Origin: an uncultured Rhodospirillaceae bacterium
GTDB lineage: Bacteria; Pseudomonadota; Alphaproteobacteria; Reyranellales; Reyranellaceae
Length of the DNA: 64,000 nucleotides
Assembly (NCBI GenBank): GCA_945952105.1
Contig: CAMFGZ010000026.1
Location: 1 to 64,000 of the forward strand
Direction of reading: 5' to 3'
Within the stretch, counting starts at the first letter, position 1; every line of letters starts with the position of its first letter. This document shows, piece after piece, positions 33,596-42,660 of the stretch. Below the pieces are notes generated by a model. That model was given only the letters and a program-made list of their open reading frames with translations, was not told the origin of the DNA and made no database searches. The translations under genes and the position numbers were made by a program.

Positions 33596-34413
33596 TACTC
33601 GATCGCCCAGCGCGGCGGCCGCTTCTCGGCAAAGGCGCGCAGGCCTTCGCCGGCCTCGGGGCCGCGGCGCGCCTCGGCGAACTTGTCGGCGGCGAAGTCG
33701 AGGACGGCGGAGAGCGGCTCGTTGCCGACCTTCATCACCACCTGCTTGGTGAGCGCGTTGGCGATCGGTGCGCACTTGTCGATCTGCTTCAGCACTTCTT
33801 CCAGCTTGGCGTCGAGGGCGGCGGAATCGGCCACGAGATAGTGGGCGATGCCCAGCCGCAGGGCCTCGGCGCCCTTGAAGCGGGCGGCCGTCAGCGCGAG
33901 GTGTCGCGTCTGCGGCACACCGATGCGCTCGGCGACGAAGGGCGCGATCTGGGCAGGCACGATGCCGATGGCCGTCTCGCTCATGGCGAAGCCCGCGCCT
34001 TCGGTGCAGATCGCCACATCGGAGATGCAGAGGATGCCGAAGCCGCCGGCGATGGCATAGCCCTCGACCGCGGCGACGACGACCTGCGGCGTGGTGTTGA
34101 TCATTTCGAGGAAGGCGCCGAACTGGCGGTTCCAGACGGCGATCGGGTCCTTCTCGCCGGGCTTGGGCTTGTCGGTGAAGCTCTGCTCCATGTTCTTGAG
34201 GTCGGCGCCGGCGCAGAAGGTGCCGCCGGCGCCGCGCAGGATCACGACCTTGATGTCGCGCCGGTCGCGCAGGATCTCGAAGACGCTGCGCAGCTCGCCG
34301 ATCAGGGTCGGGTTCAGCGCATTCTTCACCTCGGGCCGGTTCAGCGTCACGTAGAGACGCGACCGCTCGCGCTTCAGCAGCAGGGTTTCGTACTTGTCGG
34401 CAAACTCGGCCAT
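33595..34413 (-). CDS. Enoyl-CoA hydratase, (isohexenyl/methyl)glutaconyl-CoA hydratase-like
   Basis: A 272-residue crotonase-fold enzyme. GGTFCAGADLKNM is the oxyanion-hole region. In place of the first catalytic glutamate of crotonase the protein has glycine (IAGGFGILCISD); the second is kept in FAMSETAIGIVPAQIAPFV. This one-glutamate pattern and the PAxIxPFV string are typical of methylglutaconyl-CoA hydratase (LiuC) and the isohexenylglutaconyl-CoA hydratase of the atu pathway. It would hydrate the product of the neighbouring carboxylase. It is embedded in the operon, 14 bases after an acyl-CoA dehydrogenase gene. Confidence 0.85.
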   Translation of the reverse strand: MAEFADKYETLLLKRERSRLYVTLNRPEVKNALNPTLIGELRSVFEILRDRRDIKVVILRGAGGTFCAGADLKNMEQSFTDKPKPGEKDPIAVWNRQFGAFLEMINTTPQVVVAAVEGYAIAGGFGILCISDVAICTEGAGFAMSETAIGIVPAQIAPFVAERIGVPQTRHLALTAARFKGAEALRLGIAHYLVADSAALDAKLEEVLKQIDKCAPIANALTKQVVMKVGNEPLSAVLDFAADKFAEARRGPEAGEGLRAFAEKRPPRWAIE

Positions 34414-34427
34414 GAGAACTCCGGCGA

Positions 34428-35588
34428 TCAGCGGTTTTCGAGACGGGGCAGGGTGCCCATGTGCTTGGAGATGATCTGCAGCATCACCTCGTCGGCGCCG
34501 CCGCCGATCGAGGCGAGGCGGGAATCGCGGAAGGCACGGGCGGTCGGCGATTCCCAGAGATAGCCGGCGCCGCCCCAGTATTGCAGGCAGCCGTCGGTGA
34601 CGAGGCGCACCATGCGGCCGGCCTTCAGCTTGGCCATCGAGGCCAGCATCGTGACGTCGGCGCCGTCGAGATACTCCTCGCAGGCGCGGTAGCAGAGCGA
34701 GCGCACCAGCTCGATCTCGGTGCGCAGCTCGGCCAGCTTGAAGTGGATCACCTGGTTGTCGAGCAGTGGGCGACCGAACACCTTGCGCTCGCGCGTGTAT
34801 TCGATCGTCTGGTCGATCAGCCGCTCCATGCCGACCACGGCGCTGATCGCGCCCCACAGCCGCTCCTCCTGGAACTGCTGCATCTGGTAGACGAAGCCCA
34901 TGCCTTCCTGGCCGATCAGGTTGCCGACCGGCACCTTCACCTCGTCGAGGAAGATCTGCGCGGTGTCGGAGGAGCGCATGCCGAGCTTGTCGAGCTGCTT
35001 CACGACCTCGACGCCCCTGGTCTTCATCGGCAGACAGATCAGCGACTTGTTCTTGTGGATCGGACCCTCGCCGGTGCTGGCCAGCAGGCACATCCAGTCG
35101 GCCTGCGTGCCGTTGGTCGTCCACATCTTGCCGCCGTTGATCACCCAGTCGCCGCCGACCCTGCGGGCCGTCGTCTTGATCGAGGCCACGTCCGAGCCGG
35201 CGCCGACTTCTGAGACGCCGAGGCAGGCGACATAGTCGCCGGCGATCGAGGGCGCGAGGAACTCCTTGCGCAGCGCGTCGCTGCCATGGCGCGCGAGTGC
35301 AGGCGTCGCCATGTCGGTCTGCACGCCGATCGCCATCGGCACCGAGCCGCAATTGATGTGGCCCAGCTCCTCGGCCATCACCATCGCGTAGGAATAGTCG
35401 AGGCCCATGCCACCGAATTCAGTGGCCTTGTTGATGCCGAGCAGGCCGGCATTCCCGAGTTTCTTGAAGACCTCGTGGGCCGGGAAAATGCCGTCCTCTT
35501 CCCACCGGTCGACATGCGGATTGATGTCCCGGTCGATGATCGCCCGCAGGGTGCGGCGGATCTCGTCATGCTCCTGAGTGAACTGCAT
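34428..35588 (-). CDS. Acyl-CoA dehydrogenase, citronellyl-CoA dehydrogenase (AtuD)-like, copy 2
   Basis: A 386-residue FAD-dependent acyl-CoA dehydrogenase with the standard helical N-terminal domain, beta domain (GVSEVGAGSDVASIKTTA, GGKMWTTNGTQADW) and C-terminal helices ending LQYWGGAGYL...GGGADEVMLQIISKHMGTLP. The ending matches what I recall of the AtuD/citronellyl-CoA dehydrogenase branch. It would insert a double bond before carboxylation of the gamma-methyl group. It is a tandem paralogue of the next gene upstream, identical in length and similar along its whole length, separated by 9 bases. Confidence 0.88.
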   Translation of the reverse strand: MQFTQEHDEIRRTLRAIIDRDINPHVDRWEEDGIFPAHEVFKKLGNAGLLGINKATEFGGMGLDYSYAMVMAEELGHINCGSVPMAIGVQTDMATPALARHGSDALRKEFLAPSIAGDYVACLGVSEVGAGSDVASIKTTARRVGGDWVINGGKMWTTNGTQADWMCLLASTGEGPIHKNKSLICLPMKTRGVEVVKQLDKLGMRSSDTAQIFLDEVKVPVGNLIGQEGMGFVYQMQQFQEERLWGAISAVVGMERLIDQTIEYTRERKVFGRPLLDNQVIHFKLAELRTEIELVRSLCYRACEEYLDGADVTMLASMAKLKAGRMVRLVTDGCLQYWGGAGYLWESPTARAFRDSRLASIGGGADEVMLQIISKHMGTLPRLENR

Positions 35589-35597
35589 GGCTCGCTC

Positions 35598-36758
<1,161 letters not shown>

Positions 36759-36762
36759 TGCC

Positions 36763-38379
36763 TTACATCCTCGCCACGCCGAAGGAGATGGGATTGAGCG
36801 GCCGCACCATGGATTCGCGGGCGATCGACAGGGTGAAGGCGAGGACGCGGCGCGTGTCGCGCGGGTCGATGATGCCGTCATCCCAGAGATGCGCGGTGCC
36901 GTAGAGCGCGGTCGATTCGCGCTCGAACTGGTCGACGATGCCCTTGAACATCTTGTCGATCTGGTCGTGCGGCGCTTCCTTGCCCTCGCGCAGGAACTTC
37001 TGCTCGGTCACGGTCTTCATGACGCCGGCCGCCTGCTCGCCGCCCATCACTGCGGTGCGGCTGTTGGGCCAGGCGAAGATGAAGCGCGGGTCGAAGGCGC
37101 GGCCGCACATGCCGTAATTGCCGGCGCCGAAGCTGCCGCCGATCACGATGGTGATCTGCGGCACGGTCGCATTGGCCACCGCCTGGATCATCTTGGAGCC
37201 ATGCTTGACGATGCCGCCGCGCTCGCTCTCGGTGCCGACCATGTAGCCGGTCGTGTTCTGCAGGTAGACGATGGGTGTGCCCTGCTGGCAGCAGAGCTGG
37301 ATGAACTGCGCGGCCTTGACCGCGCCCTTGGTGGTGATCGGGCCGTTGTTGCCGATCAGTGCCACCGGCTCGCCCTCGATGGCGGCCCAACCGCAGATCG
37401 TCTGCTGGTCGAACAGCGCCTTGAACTCGAGGAAGTCCGAGCCGTCGACCAGGCGCGCGATCACCTCGCGCACGTCGTAGGGCTCCTTGTGAGAGGGTGG
37501 AACGACGCCGCACAGTTCCTCGACGTCGTAGAGCGGCTCCTTGAACGGCCGATCGGCGCGCAGCGGCAGCCGGTCGTTCCAATGCCACTTGGCGATCACG
37601 TCGCGCGCCATGCGGATGCCGTCGGCATCGTTCTCGGCCATCCATTCGGCGACGCCGGAGACGGTGGCGTGCATCTCCGCACCGCCCAGCTCCTCGTCGG
37701 TGGAGATCTCGCCGGTCGCGGCCTTGAGCAGCGGCGGACCGGCCAGAAACACCTTGGCCTGGTTGCGCACCATGATGACGTAGTCGGAGAGGCCCGGAAG
37801 ATAGGCGCCGCCCGCCGTCGAGGAGCCGTGCACCACCGTGACCTGAGGGATGCCTCGCGCCGACATGCGCGCCTGGTTGGCGAAGCCGCGGCCGCCGGGC
37901 ACGAAGATCTCGGCCTGGTAGAGGAGGTTGGCGCCGCCGGACTCGACCAGGTTCACGACCGGCAGCTTGTTCTCCATGACGATCTGCTGGACCCGCTGCC
38001 CCTTGCGCTGGCCGGAGGGCGCCACGGTACCGCCCTTGATCGCGCTGTTCGACGCCGTCACGACGCAGCGCACGCCCTCGACATAGCCAATGCCGGCGAC
38101 CGAACCGCCCCCGGCGCTGGATCCGTCCTTGTCGTCGTGCATGCGGTAGCCGGCGAGCGGCATCAGTTCGAGGAAGGGCGCGCCGCGGTCGAGCAGCAGC
38201 GCGATGCGTTCGCGCGGCATGAGCTGCTTGCGCTTGGCAAAGCGCGCACGCGACTTCTCGGTCGCGGCCTGCACGCTCGCCTCGGCGTCACGGAACTCCG
38301 CGATGGCGGCAAGCATGCGCTCGCGGTTCGTCTTGAATTCGTCGCTGTTGCGATCGACCTGGGTTTCGAGAATGGGCAT
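36763..38379 (-). CDS. Acyl-CoA carboxylase beta (carboxyltransferase) subunit (AtuC/LiuB type)
   Basis: A 538-residue carboxyltransferase with two crotonase-like halves. The N-half has RERIALLLDRGAPFLEL and the acyl-CoA site VHGSSTAGGAYLPGLSDYVI. The C-half has GNNGPITTKGAVKAAQFIQL and the carboxybiotin site IVIGGSFGAGNYGMCGRAF, with FAWPNSRTAVMGGEQAAGVM. This is the propionyl/methylcrotonyl/geranyl-CoA carboxylase pattern. It works with the alpha subunit encoded at 31736-33595. The ATG at 38379 follows the SDR gene by 7 bases. Substrate is inferred from the operon. Confidence 0.9.
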   Translation of the reverse strand: MPILETQVDRNSDEFKTNRERMLAAIAEFRDAEASVQAATEKSRARFAKRKQLMPRERIALLLDRGAPFLELMPLAGYRMHDDKDGSSAGGGSVAGIGYVEGVRCVVTASNSAIKGGTVAPSGQRKGQRVQQIVMENKLPVVNLVESGGANLLYQAEIFVPGGRGFANQARMSARGIPQVTVVHGSSTAGGAYLPGLSDYVIMVRNQAKVFLAGPPLLKAATGEISTDEELGGAEMHATVSGVAEWMAENDADGIRMARDVIAKWHWNDRLPLRADRPFKEPLYDVEELCGVVPPSHKEPYDVREVIARLVDGSDFLEFKALFDQQTICGWAAIEGEPVALIGNNGPITTKGAVKAAQFIQLCCQQGTPIVYLQNTTGYMVGTESERGGIVKHGSKMIQAVANATVPQITIVIGGSFGAGNYGMCGRAFDPRFIFAWPNSRTAVMGGEQAAGVMKTVTEQKFLREGKEAPHDQIDKMFKGIVDQFERESTALYGTAHLWDDGIIDPRDTRRVLAFTLSIARESMVRPLNPISFGVARM

Positions 38380-38386
38380 GTCTGTC

Positions 38387-39250
38387 TCAGCCGCCCAGGA
38401 CCTTGGGCGTCTTCGCAAGGTGGAAGCCGTTGAAGGGCTTCGACTTGTCCGTCGCGGGCAGGCCGACCGAGCGGTTGGCGAGCGGTACGCCGCCGTCGAT
38501 GCGAAGCTCCGTGCCGGTCATGTAGGCCGAGGCGTCGCTCAGCAGGAAGCAGACCGCGGCGGAGATTTCGCTTTCGGTGCCGAGCCGGCCCAGCGGGCAG
38601 TAGCCCTTGAGCCTCGGGATCTGTTCCTTGAAGTCGCCGGTGTAGGTATCCATGCCGGAGGAAGCGATCCAGCCCGGCGCCACGGAATTGACGCGCACCC
38701 CGGCGGCCGCCCATTCGTAGGCGAGTGTCATGGTGAGGTTCGCCATGCCGGCGCGCGCGGCGCCGGTATGCACCATGTTGGGAAAGCCGTTGCGGTAGTC
38801 GGCGGTCATGTTGACGATCGAGCCACCATGGTTCTGCATCGACTGCGTGAACACCTCACGGCTCACGATGAAGCCGCCCGTCAGGTTGTTGCGCACCACG
38901 ACGTCGAAGCCCTTGGCGCTGAGGTTGGCGGCAGGTGACGGGAACTGGCCGCCGGCATTGTTGAACAGGCCGTGGATGCGGCCGTTCTTCGCCACGATGG
39001 CTGCGACCGCTTCCTTGACCTGTACTTCCTCGCGGATGTCGAAGACATGCGTCTCGCAGGTGCCGCCCGCGGCCTCGATCTCGGCTTTCACCGTGTCGAG
39101 CTTCTCCTGCTTGCGGCCGGTGATGACGGCGTGGGCGCCGAGCGCCGCGACCTCGTGCGCCGTGCAGCGGCCGATGCCGCTGCCGCCGCCCGTCACGACG
39201 ATGGTCTGGCCCTCAAACAATCCCGGTTTGAAGACCGAGCGGTACGTCAT
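38387..39250 (-). CDS. SDR family enoyl/dienoyl-CoA reductase-like protein (PECR type)
   Basis: A 287-residue short-chain dehydrogenase. The cofactor loop TGGGSGIG spans residues 20-27. The canonical YxxxK site is missing: the corresponding stretch reads HTGAARAGMANLT, exactly the pattern of peroxisomal trans-2-enoyl-CoA reductase and 2,4-dienoyl-CoA reductase, and is followed by RVNSVAPGWI. This points to a CoA-ester reductase rather than an ordinary alcohol dehydrogenase. It is the first gene of the leftward carboxylase operon, in the place of atuB/atuG in Pseudomonas. Its start codon is 34 bases from the palindromic operator. Confidence 0.86.
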   Translation of the reverse strand: MTYRSVFKPGLFEGQTIVVTGGGSGIGRCTAHEVAALGAHAVITGRKQEKLDTVKAEIEAAGGTCETHVFDIREEVQVKEAVAAIVAKNGRIHGLFNNAGGQFPSPAANLSAKGFDVVVRNNLTGGFIVSREVFTQSMQNHGGSIVNMTADYRNGFPNMVHTGAARAGMANLTMTLAYEWAAAGVRVNSVAPGWIASSGMDTYTGDFKEQIPRLKGYCPLGRLGTESEISAAVCFLLSDASAYMTGTELRIDGGVPLANRSVGLPATDKSKPFNGFHLAKTPKVLGG

Positions 39251-39262
39251 GCTTCCTCCGAT

Positions 39263-39282
39263 GAATGGCCGTTTACCGGCCT
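39263..39282. promoter_or_regulatory. Candidate operator with GGCC-N7-GGCC dyad
   Basis: Just upstream of the SDR start codon, GAATGGCCGTTTACCGGCC contains GGCC (39267-39270) and GGCC (39278-39281) around GTTTACC. It aligns with the dyad at 61421-61441, which also has GAAyGGCn-nTTTACCG and lies 20 bases upstream of another enoyl-CoA hydratase gene. A shared regulator is plausible but unproven. Confidence 0.4.
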
Positions 39283-39284
39283 AT

Positions 39285-39306
39285 TTGACGTTTACGTAAA
39301 GGTCAA
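39285..39306. promoter_or_regulatory. 22-bp near-perfect palindromic operator (MerR/LiuR-type candidate)
   Basis: The half-site TTGACGTTTAC is followed directly by its reverse complement with one mismatch (GTAAAGGTCAA). The exact palindrome occurs at 56684-56705 upstream of the MerR gene. It lies between the leftward carboxylase operon and the rightward SCP2 gene, 34 and 40 bases from their start codons, so one site could control both. Confidence 0.75.
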
Positions 39307-39346
39307 GTAAGCCCCCAGACCATTGGCCGACTGGAGGAACTCGCCC

Positions 39347-39643
39347 ATGACCTTGCAGGAAATCACCGCGAAAATGAAGGAAGGCGCTTCGAAGAAGTCG
39401 GCCTTCGGAAACAGCGTCAAGTTCGCCACGGATCAGGGCGTCGTCCACATCGACGGCAACCAGACCCCGCCGGCCGTCACCAACGACGACACCGCCGCCG
39501 ACTGCACCATCAAGATGGACTTCAGCGATTTCGCCGACCTGATCGGCGGCAAGCTCGACGGCATGACCGCGTTCATGACCGGCAAGCTGAAGATCGAAGG
39601 CGACATGGGCGTCGCCATGAAGCTGCAGAGCATCCTGCGTTAA
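39347..39643 (+). CDS. SCP2 sterol-binding domain protein
   Basis: A 98-residue single-domain protein of the sterol carrier protein 2 family. The motifs NSVKFATDQGVVHIDG, DDTAADCTIKMDFSDFADLIGGKLDG and the closing AFMTGKLKIEGDMGVAMKLQSIL are complete. These carriers bind fatty acyl-CoAs, sterols or other lipids. Divergent placement from the carboxylase operon across the shared palindrome suggests a role in carrying its branched acyl-CoA substrates. ATG 39347 is preferred because GGAGG lies 9 bases upstream; a TTG at 39323 is the longer alternative. Confidence 0.92.
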   Translation: MTLQEITAKMKEGASKKSAFGNSVKFATDQGVVHIDGNQTPPAVTNDDTAADCTIKMDFSDFADLIGGKLDGMTAFMTGKLKIEGDMGVAMKLQSILR

Positions 39644-39661
39644 GCGCTGCGCGCTTAACGC
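39637..39661 (+). terminator. Perfect 11-bp hairpin overlapping the SCP2 stop codon
   Basis: GCGTTAAGCGC and its exact reverse complement flank a TGC loop. The TAA stop of the SCP2 gene lies inside the left arm. No T-run follows, so it may act as an mRNA 3' stabiliser rather than a Rho-independent terminator. Confidence 0.5.
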
Positions 39662-39710
39662 CGGTGGGCGGCAGCTCTTTCATAAGCGCGAGAGCCCACA
39701 CGGTAGTGAC

Positions 39711-39734
39711 AAGGGCCCCTTCGCGGGGCCCTTT
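39711..39734. terminator. Bidirectional intrinsic terminator
   Basis: AAGGGCCCC and GGGGCCCTT form a perfect 9-bp GC-rich stem with a TTCGC loop, flanked by A and T residues on either side. It separates the SCP2 gene from the convergent histidine kinase gene ending at 39747. Confidence 0.75.
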
Positions 39735-39746
39735 CCATGTCTGCAC

Positions 39747-41525
39747 TCAGTCCGCACTCTCGATCATGCTGCGAATGCGGTTCGCCAGGTCTTCCATCAT
39801 GAACGGCTTGGTCAGCAACTGCATGCGCGGAGCGAGCTGGGCATTGCCTATGATGGCGTTCTCGGCATAGCCGGTGATGAAAAGGACCTTCAGCTCGGGC
39901 CGCGAGACGCGCGCGGCGTCGGCGAGCTGCCGGCCGTTCATGCCTCCCGGCAGGCCGACATCGGTAATCAGCAGGTCGATGCGCGCATCGGTCTGCAGCA
40001 TGCGCAGCGCCTCGGGCCCGTCCCTGGCCTCGATCGCCGTATAGCCCTGATCGTGCAACACGTCGGTCACGAGCATGCGGACGGTGGGCTCGTCGTCGAC
40101 GATCATCACCGTCTCGCCGGCATGGGCGCGCTGCGGCTCCATGGGCGCAGCGGCGGCGATCCGGTCGGCTTCGCTGACATAATGGCGGGGCAGGTAGAGG
40201 CACATGGTGGTACCCTGGCCGACCTCGGAGTAGACGCGGACCTGGCCGCCCGACTGACGGACGAAGCCGTAGATCATCGACAGGCCGAGGCCGGTTCCCT
40301 GTCCCATCGGCTTGGTGGTGAAGAACGGATCGAAGGCCTTGGCCTTCACCTCCGGCGTCATGCCCGTGCCGGTGTCCGTTACACAGACGGAAAGGTACTG
40401 GCCCGGCGGCAGGTCGCGCTCGGCGGCGGCGCGATCATCGAGCCACTTGTTCGCGGTCTCGATGGTGATGCGACCGCCGTCCGGCATGGCGTCGCGTGCG
40501 TTGATGCAGAGATTCAGCAGGGCGTTCTCGAGCTGCGGGGCATCGATCAGGGTCGACCACAGGCCGCCCGCAGTGACGACATCGACGACGATCTGCGGTC
40601 CCACGGTGCGCCGGATCAGCTCTTCCATGCCGACCACCAGGCGATTGACGTCGGTTGGTTTGGGATCGAGCGTCTGGCGCCGCGAGAAGGCGAGCAGTCG
40701 GTGGATCAGCGACGCGGCGCGGCGGGAAGAAGCGTGGGCCGCCATGATGTAGCGATCGGCATCGTCCAGCCGCCCCTGGTTGACGCGGGTGCGCAGCAGT
40801 TCCAGCGAACCCATGATGCCGGTGAGCAGATTGTTGAAGTCGTGTGCGATGCCGCCGGTAAGCTGGCCCACCGCCTCCATCTTCTGGGACTGCCGCAGCG
40901 CTTCCTCGGTGGCGCGCAGCCGCTGCTGCTCCTTCATCCGCTCGGCAAGCGCGTCGGTCACGCGCTGTTCGAGCGTCTCGTTGAGGCGCTGGAGCGCCGC
41001 TTCGGCCTTCTTGCGGGCAGTGATGTCCTGGAAAAGGACGGCGACCTGGCGGCGGCTGGCCGGCTCGATGCGGAAAGCCGCCAGTTCGAGCTGCCGCCCG
41101 GTCGCGACCAGCTCCTGCTCGAAACGGATGGGCTCGCCCGTCCGCAGCACCGCACCGTACCGCGCGACCCAGGCATCGGCTTCGTCGGGGACCATCTCGC
41201 GCAGCTTCTGGCCAACGACGTTGGGGATGCCGGCATGCAGGGCGTAAGCCGGGTTCGCCTCGACGTGGATATAGTCGCTCAGCGGCCCATGCGGCCCGTC
41301 GAAGAACTCGATGATGCAGAAGCCTTCGTCGATCGATTCAAAGAGAGTGCGGTAACGCTCCTCGCTGGCGGCAAGGGCCTCTTCGGCCTCGCGCAGGCGC
41401 GCGGTGCTGCCGTCCCGCGCCTTGAGTCGCACGTTTTCGGCTTCGAGGGATTGCAGCCTGATCTTGAGCCGTTCGATCTCGTCTGGTGTCACGAACTTCC
41501 GCCGCCAAGGACCAATGAGACGCAC
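39747..41525 (-). CDS. PAS hybrid sensor histidine kinase with receiver domain
   Basis: A 592-residue soluble hybrid kinase without membrane segments. An N-terminal coiled coil (residues 13-60) leads to a PAS domain (about 58-175) ending VAVLFQDITARKKAEA. A second coiled coil precedes HisKA, with the phospho-accepting His228 in GGIAHDFNNLL. The ATPase domain has the N-box INARDAM (342) and G-box DTGTGM (384-389). The C-terminal receiver has Asp522 in LLITDVGLPG and Lys573. No DNA-binding output is present, so it probably signals through phosphotransfer. The cue sensed by the PAS domain is unknown. It is transcribed alone. Confidence 0.92.
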   Translation of the reverse strand: MRLIGPWRRKFVTPDEIERLKIRLQSLEAENVRLKARDGSTARLREAEEALAASEERYRTLFESIDEGFCIIEFFDGPHGPLSDYIHVEANPAYALHAGIPNVVGQKLREMVPDEADAWVARYGAVLRTGEPIRFEQELVATGRQLELAAFRIEPASRRQVAVLFQDITARKKAEAALQRLNETLEQRVTDALAERMKEQQRLRATEEALRQSQKMEAVGQLTGGIAHDFNNLLTGIMGSLELLRTRVNQGRLDDADRYIMAAHASSRRAASLIHRLLAFSRRQTLDPKPTDVNRLVVGMEELIRRTVGPQIVVDVVTAGGLWSTLIDAPQLENALLNLCINARDAMPDGGRITIETANKWLDDRAAAERDLPPGQYLSVCVTDTGTGMTPEVKAKAFDPFFTTKPMGQGTGLGLSMIYGFVRQSGGQVRVYSEVGQGTTMCLYLPRHYVSEADRIAAAAPMEPQRAHAGETVMIVDDEPTVRMLVTDVLHDQGYTAIEARDGPEALRMLQTDARIDLLITDVGLPGGMNGRQLADAARVSRPELKVLFITGYAENAIIGNAQLAPRMQLLTKPFMMEDLANRIRSMIESAD

Positions 41526-41596
41526 CTGTTGCCGCGATCTTTAGCATTGCGGCGAACGACGCAACACAACGATGGCAGTCCGCCGGTGTTCCCGGT

Positions 41597-42127
41597 TCAG
41601 GCCTGCTTGCTCTTGTGATAGTGGCGTCTGGCCTTGGCGCGATTGCCGCACGACGACATCGTGCACCAGCGACGCCGTCCGGCGCGGCTTTCGTCGACGA
41701 AGAGATAGAGGCATTCGGGATTGGCGCAGCGGCGGACCTTGGCGAGCTTCCCGCCGGCCAGCAGGTCGCCGGCGGACCAGAGGATGGGCGCCAGAAGCAC
41801 CAGTGCCGTACCGGATTTCATGTCGAGATCCCAGTCGTAGCCTTCTTTCTCGCGTCTCAGCGCCTTGCGGGCGGGAGCTGCCGCGAGGGCCGTGTTCAGG
41901 TCTTCGAGGTCACGGCTGGCCGGGACCTTGCCCTGCGCCACGGCGTCGAACAGCCGATGTATCGTCTCTCGCAGGACCAGCGCCTGATCGAATTCCTTCT
42001 GAGCGAGAGGCTTCGGCAGCTTGAGCCAGGCCGCCAGGTCGGCCGGCTCCTTCAGCGTTTCCGTCGGCGTGTCCTGACCGCGCCAATAGCGCGTGTTCGC
42101 AAACTCGAGACAGAGGTCGGCATTCAT
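41597..42127 (-). CDS. CGNR zinc-finger / ABATE domain protein (putative transcriptional regulator)
   Basis: A 176-residue protein. An N-terminal ABATE (putative stress-induced regulator) domain starts LCLEFANTRYWR. The C-terminal CGNR zinc finger has Cys134, Cys139, Cys155 and Cys160, followed by GNR and a basic tail (AKARRHYHKSK). These proteins are thought to bind DNA and often regulate adjacent genes. It is divergent from a glyoxalase-fold gene across a 94-base gap containing a perfect 28-bp dyad, the likely target site. Ligand and target are inferred. Confidence 0.87.
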   Translation of the reverse strand: MNADLCLEFANTRYWRGQDTPTETLKEPADLAAWLKLPKPLAQKEFDQALVLRETIHRLFDAVAQGKVPASRDLEDLNTALAAAPARKALRREKEGYDWDLDMKSGTALVLLAPILWSAGDLLAGGKLAKVRRCANPECLYLFVDESRAGRRRWCTMSSCGNRAKARRHYHKSKQA

Positions 42128-42155
42128 CGACCGGACTTACTAACCGGTTGTCGGG

Positions 42156-42205
42156 TTGACAAGGCAGGCTCCTGACAATAACTATATAACCAGTTATATA
42201 GTTAT
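42156..42205 (+). promoter_or_regulatory. Promoter with overlapping perfect 28-bp dyad operator
   Basis: TTGACA at 42156-42161 and a TAACTA -10 at 42179-42184 (17-base spacer) form a plausible promoter for the VOC gene. ATAACTATATAAC (42178-42190), two bases (CA) and its exact reverse complement (42193-42205) cover the -10. The A/T composition is striking in this GC-rich DNA. A repressor bound here would block transcription; the divergent CGNR protein is the obvious candidate. Confidence 0.7.
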
Positions 42206-42221
42206 CCCGAAGGAGATTGCG

Positions 42222-42593
42222 ATGTTCGACCATGTTTCCATCGGCGTTGCCGACGTTTCCCGTGCCCGGACGTTCTACGACGAGGCACTGAAGCCACTGG
42301 GCTATGTGCGTCTGAGCGACGGAGAGACCTCGCTGGGATACGGCGAGAAGCAAGTCGGCCTGTGGATCGGCAAGGCCGCGAAGCCGGTGAAGGCCGACAG
42401 GGAGTCCGGTCTGCATTTCTGCTTCGTGGCGAAGGACCGGACGTCGGTCGATGCCTTCCATGCCGCCGCCCTCAGGAACGGCGGCAAGGACAACGGCAAG
42501 CCCGGCGTCCGCTCCGGCTACAGCCCGACCTACTATGCCGCCTTCGTCATCGATCCCGACGGCTATCGCATCGAGGCCTATTGCGGGAAGTGA
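42222..42593 (+). CDS. VOC family (glyoxalase/bleomycin-resistance) protein
   Basis: A 123-residue single glyoxalase-fold protein. Metal-ligand positions typical of the fold are seen in MFDHVSIGVADVSRARTFYDEAL (His4), LHFCFVAKD, and IDPDGYRIEAYCG (Glu near the end). Members include dioxygenases, lyases and binding proteins; the function here is unknown. AGGAG lies 6 bases before the ATG. Expression is probably controlled through the dyad upstream and the divergent CGNR regulator. The GNAT gene follows after 67 bases and may be co-transcribed. Confidence 0.88.
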   Translation: MFDHVSIGVADVSRARTFYDEALKPLGYVRLSDGETSLGYGEKQVGLWIGKAAKPVKADRESGLHFCFVAKDRTSVDAFHAAALRNGGKDNGKPGVRSGYSPTYYAAFVIDPDGYRIEAYCGK

Positions 42594-42660
42594 CGGCGCC
42601 GGCTTGCAAGGAAGGCGGTCGCCGCCGATCCTGACGGCGGAGCCTTCCTGCGAGGTGACA

